NCBI GenBank assembly: GCA_016839445.1
Contig: JAEOUG010000141.1
Span: forward strand, 1 to 45,578
DNA length: 45,578 nucleotides
DNA from: Candidatus Thorarchaeota archaeon
GTDB lineage: Archaea; Asgardarchaeota; Thorarchaeia; Thorarchaeales; Thorarchaeaceae
Reading direction: 5' to 3'
The notes beneath the pieces were generated by a model that worked only from the letters and a program-made list of their open reading frames with translations, was not told where the DNA came from and did not search any database. Below, one piece after another: positions 42,996 to 45,578 of the stretch. Numbering within the stretch: the first letter of the stretch is position 1; the number at the start of each line of letters is the position of its first letter. The position numbers and the translations under genes are program-made.

Positions 42996-43188
42996 ACCTG
43001 ATGCAAACTGAAAGTATATCAGGTGTCTCTGGTTACACTCTGAAATGCATGTGTTGGACTCAAGCAACAGCCGGTGTGAAGACTTCGGAGCTCGGATGTA
43101 CGAAACCGTGCAGGTATGTGACCGAACCTGAAAGGAATATATACTGGAAGTTGTGTGGGCCGACGTAATCATACTCGATGAGTATATA
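42996..43188 (+). promoter_or_regulatory. hdrA upstream region: two TATA boxes, palindrome and inverted repeats
   Basis: The 406-base gap between pckG and hdrA has no convincing gene. It contains an inverted repeat ACCTGAT...ATCAGGT (42996-43002 and 43018-43024), a second CAGGT...ACCTG pair ending near 43130, and the 9-mer CGAACCTGA twice (42993-43001, 43123-43131). A strong TATA box TATATAC (43138-43144) follows AAAGGAA. A second, TATATA at 43183-43188, overlaps the perfect palindrome ATACTC-gat-GAGTAT (43171-43185). These suit repressor operators. The hdrA leader would be 150-200 bases. Confidence 0.5.
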
Positions 43189-43369
43189 GACAACATGAAT
43201 GAGTTGGAACCCATCCTAGGTCCCAATTTGAGGTCTTGGTCGTCACAATGACTGGGAAAATGGCCCCTCACAGGATCTGTACATGTGAGCCCGCCATGCT
43301 ACTTGTTGATGTGATGACCTGGTCTCTTCACCAATGTGACGATAACCCCAGATGTATGAGGTCATCTCC

Positions 43370-45578
43370 ATGACGACAGAAAGACATCCAAAGGCCGATG
43401 CCGCATCAACTAGTGGTGGCTTCAAGTCAAACGAAGCCTTGGTCGTGGGTGGCGGAGTCGCAGGCATGCAGGCTGCGCTCGATATCGCCAACCAAGGCTT
43501 CAAGGTGACTCTGCTTGAGAAGTCGCCCTCAATTGGTGGCAGAATGGCCCAAATTGACAAGACGTTTCCGACCCTTGACTGTAGTGCGTGCATACTCACG
43601 CCTAAGCTGAGCGAGGTCGCGCGCCATCCCAACATCGACTTGGTCACGTATGCTGACATAAAATCCGTGAGCGGCGAAACCGGTGACTTCCGAGTGAAAG
43701 TCCACAAGCACTCTAGATACGTCGACGAGGACAAGTGCTCCGGCTGCAATGACTGCATACCTGTGTGCCCAGTTGAAGTGCCGAATGAGTTCGATCAGGG
43801 GATAGGCTTCCGGAAGGCCATCTACAAGCCCTTCCCACAGGCTACTCCCAACGTCGTAACGGTTGACAAGAGGGGTGAACCCGCTTGCAGGGCTACTTGC
43901 CCCGCCGAGGTCAACGCTCAGGGCTTCGTCACCATGATGCGCCATGGCAGATTCGACGAGGCTCTCGAGATTGTCCGAAGATCCATTCCCTTCCCTGGTG
44001 TGCTTGGGAGAGTGTGCATCTCCTTCTGCGAGGCCGAGTGCGAAAGGGGCATGCTTGATGAGAGCATAAGCATCAGAAACCTGCACAGATTCCTGGCTGA
44101 CTACGAGCGTGAGCACGGAGCCGCTCCTGTAGAGGCCAAGATCGACAAGAAGGACCGTGTGGCTGTCGTCGGTGGAGGACCGGGAGGCATCAGTTGTGCC
44201 TATCATCTGGCCAGAAGGGGATATCCCGTCACCATCTTCGAGTCAAGAGAGAAGGCCGGTGGAATGCTCAGATATGGTATTCCAGAATATCGCCTTCCCA
44301 GGGACATTCTAGATGAAGAGATACAGCGCGTTGTGGACATGGGTGTCAAGATAAAGACCAAATCACCCGTCAAGAACATCAACGAGCTCATGGAGAGAGG
44401 CTTCAAGGCCGTGTTTGTGGCAACCGGTTGCTGGGAGAGCAACAAGCTTGGAATCCACGGAGAAGACACAGAGGGCGTCGTACACGCCATGGAATTCCTT
44501 GAGGCTGTCAACAATGGTCAGAAAGTCTCTGTTGGCGAGAGAGTTGTTGTTGTGGGCGGTGGAGATGCCGCCATTGACTCGGCCCGTGTTGCATTGAGAC
44601 TCGGAGCAAAGGAAGTGACCCTCGTCTACCGAAGATCCCACGTGGAGATTCCTGCAATCCCAAGCGAGGTTGAGGACGCCAAGAAGGAGGGAATCAAGTT
44701 CATGCTCCTGACCAACCCCGTTGAGATCCTCCAATCAAAGGGCCACATCACAGGCGTCAGATGCGTCAAGATGCGTCTTGGCGAACCAGACCACTCTGGG
44801 CGACGCAGGCCAGTTCCGATACCGAACTCGGAATTCACCATGGCTATTGATGAGATGATCATTGCAGTTGGCCAGTCTGCTGACCAACGTGGAGTCCAGA
44901 TGGACGTGGAATGCAATGAGTGGGGTCTTGTCAGGGCCGATCCTGTAACGCTTGAAACTAACACACCGGGTGTGTTCGCTGGCGGAGACATTGTCCTCGG
45001 TCCTCTTACTGTCGTCAAGGCCGTCGGACATGGGAAGAACGCAGCGGAGTCGATTGACCGTTACATCCAGGGACATGACCTCAAAGAGGGTCGTATTAAG
45101 GAGCGTCACCGCGTTCAGTCTTTTGAGGTGCCAAAAGAACACATCCCTGTTGAGAGCCGGGTTTCCATGCCGAAGTCTGGAGTCAGCACCAGAGCCCGTG
45201 GTTTCAGCGAAGTAGAGCTTGGGTTCAACCAAGAGACTGCTGTCGCTGAGGCTGAGAGGTGTCTCGGGTGTGCTGTCTGCTGCGAATGCGAGAAGTGCGT
45301 TGAGGCCTGTACTAGAGAGGCGATCGACCATCACCTAGAAGACGAGGTCTTGGACCTGCATGTTGGTGCGATTGTGCTTGCTACAGGCTACAAGATGTTT
45401 GACATTTCTGAGTACACGCAGTTCGGCTACGGCAAGCTTCCCAACGTCATTGATGCCATGGAGTTCGAGCGGCTGATAAACGCGGCCGGTCCAACCCACG
45501 GACATCTAGTGCGCCTGAGTGACGGCAAAGTGCCTCACAGCATAGGGTTCATCCAGTGCGTCGGTGCCCGAGATGTCC
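43370..45578 (+). CDS. hdrA: HdrA-type flavoprotein with inserted GltD/NfnB-like module (3' end cut by window)
   Basis: At least 736 residues. The N-terminus is HdrA-like: FAD fold VVGGGVAGMQAALDIANQGF (25-44), SIGGRMAQIDKTFPTLDCSACILTPKL, and a [4Fe-4S] ferredoxin motif from Cys123 (CSGCNDCIPVCPVEVPNEFD). HdrA family similarity resumes after about residue 600 with CLGCAVCCECEKCVEACTREAI, VGAIVLATGYKMFD and FERLINAAGPTHGHLVR. Between, about 165-590, is a complete glutamate-synthase-small-subunit/NfnB-like module: CRATCPAEVNAQG, GRVCISFCEAECERG, VAVVGGGPGGISCAYHLA (FAD) and VVVVGGGDAAIDSARVALRLGA (NAD(P)H). The fusion suggests electron bifurcation or confurcation between NAD(P)H, ferredoxin and a third carrier. 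ATG 43370 has GAGGT seven bases upstream; ATG 43352 in frame lacks a site. Confidence 0.9.
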   Translation, partial: MTTERHPKADAASTSGGFKSNEALVVGGGVAGMQAALDIANQGFKVTLLEKSPSIGGRMAQIDKTFPTLDCSACILTPKLSEVARHPNIDLVTYADIKSVSGETGDFRVKVHKHSRYVDEDKCSGCNDCIPVCPVEVPNEFDQGIGFRKAIYKPFPQATPNVVTVDKRGEPACRATCPAEVNAQGFVTMMRHGRFDEALEIVRRSIPFPGVLGRVCISFCEAECERGMLDESISIRNLHRFLADYEREHGAAPVEAKIDKKDRVAVVGGGPGGISCAYHLARRGYPVTIFESREKAGGMLRYGIPEYRLPRDILDEEIQRVVDMGVKIKTKSPVKNINELMERGFKAVFVATGCWESNKLGIHGEDTEGVVHAMEFLEAVNNGQKVSVGERVVVVGGGDAAIDSARVALRLGAKEVTLVYRRSHVEIPAIPSEVEDAKKEGIKFMLLTNPVEILQSKGHITGVRCVKMRLGEPDHSGRRRPVPIPNSEFTMAIDEMIIAVGQSADQRGVQMDVECNEWGLVRADPVTLETNTPGVFAGGDIVLGPLTVVKAVGHGKNAAESIDRYIQGHDLKEGRIKERHRVQSFEVPKEHIPVESRVSMPKSGVSTRARGFSEVELGFNQETAVAEAERCLGCAVCCECEKCVEACTREAIDHHLEDEVLDLHVGAIVLATGYKMFDISEYTQFGYGKLPNVIDAMEFERLINAAGPTHGHLVRLSDGKVPHSIGFIQCVGARDV

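Noticed and set aside
43197..43372. Two very short frames in the hdrA leader, the second ending in an overlap with ATG 43370
   Set aside because: 18 and 38 residues with no ribosome-binding sites and random-looking composition; could be leader peptides, but nothing in the sequence supports it.
1..45578. CRISPR arrays, tRNA or rRNA genes, insertion sequences, prophage
   Set aside because: No regularly spaced repeats, no cloverleaf or rRNA signature, no transposase or integrase frame and no long terminal repeats were seen on either strand by eye.

Overview
The window looks like a chromosomal piece of an archaeon, most probably an Asgard archaeon of the Thorarchaeia type. The reasons are inferred from gene content, since no rRNA or marker phylogeny is present. 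They are: several longin-like fold proteins, one pair in an operon with a MinD-type ATPase; archaeal zinc-ribbon proteins; a methanogen-type F420-dependent methylene-H4MPT dehydrogenase; two tungsten aldehyde:ferredoxin oxidoreductases; a GTP-type PEP carboxykinase; an HdrA-type electron-transfer protein; a HerA-NurA pair; and archaeal TATA promoters with short leaders. Genes are tightly packed on both strands in short operons. I see no tRNA, rRNA, CRISPR array, insertion sequence, integrase or phage gene.

Layout. 1-5.4 kb: a truncated alpha/beta hydrolase downstream of a large polytopic membrane protein (minus), a micro-gene plus AOR (plus), a GNAT acetyltransferase (minus) and a 38-residue membrane peptide (plus). 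5.4-8.4 kb: a minus-strand operon of two paralogous longin-like/winged-helix proteins and a MinD-type ATPase. 8.5-12 kb: a membrane protein ending in a helix-hairpin-helix domain, then longin-zinc-ribbon protein plus mtd. 12-16.4 kb: a repetitive cell-surface protein, an FrhB-type F420 oxidoreductase with a THEP1 NTPase, and bacterial-type RibA. 16.4-21.5 kb: an MFS transporter, a long NurA and HerA in one operon. 21.7-28.5 kb: glycogen debranching enzyme, MscS channel and an 1185-residue surface protein.

28.5-33 kb: a rifampin-phosphotransferase-like enzyme translationally coupled to a CrtC/AttH-like protein, with an apparently dead histidine phosphatase downstream. 33-38.6 kb: a C4HC3 RING/PHD-like zinc protein, a small orphan, an SF2 helicase with membrane segments, and a membrane protein with a possible adaptin/COP-appendage-like domain and zinc ribbon. 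38.7-45.6 kb: a second AOR divergent from pckG, then an HdrA carrying an inserted GltD/NfnB-like module, cut by the right edge.

Metabolically the parts fit a reductive, ferredoxin- and F420-centred heterotroph or mixotroph: AORs exchange electrons between aldehydes and ferredoxin, HdrA-GltD could link ferredoxin, NAD(P)H and other carriers, Mtd and FrhB use F420, PckG links C3 and C4 pools, and the debranching enzyme mobilises glycogen. The most unusual parts are the eukaryote-like pieces (longin/MinD operon, RING-like and appendage-like candidates), nucleic-acid modules fused to membrane segments, and the RPH-like cassette, whose substrate is unknown.
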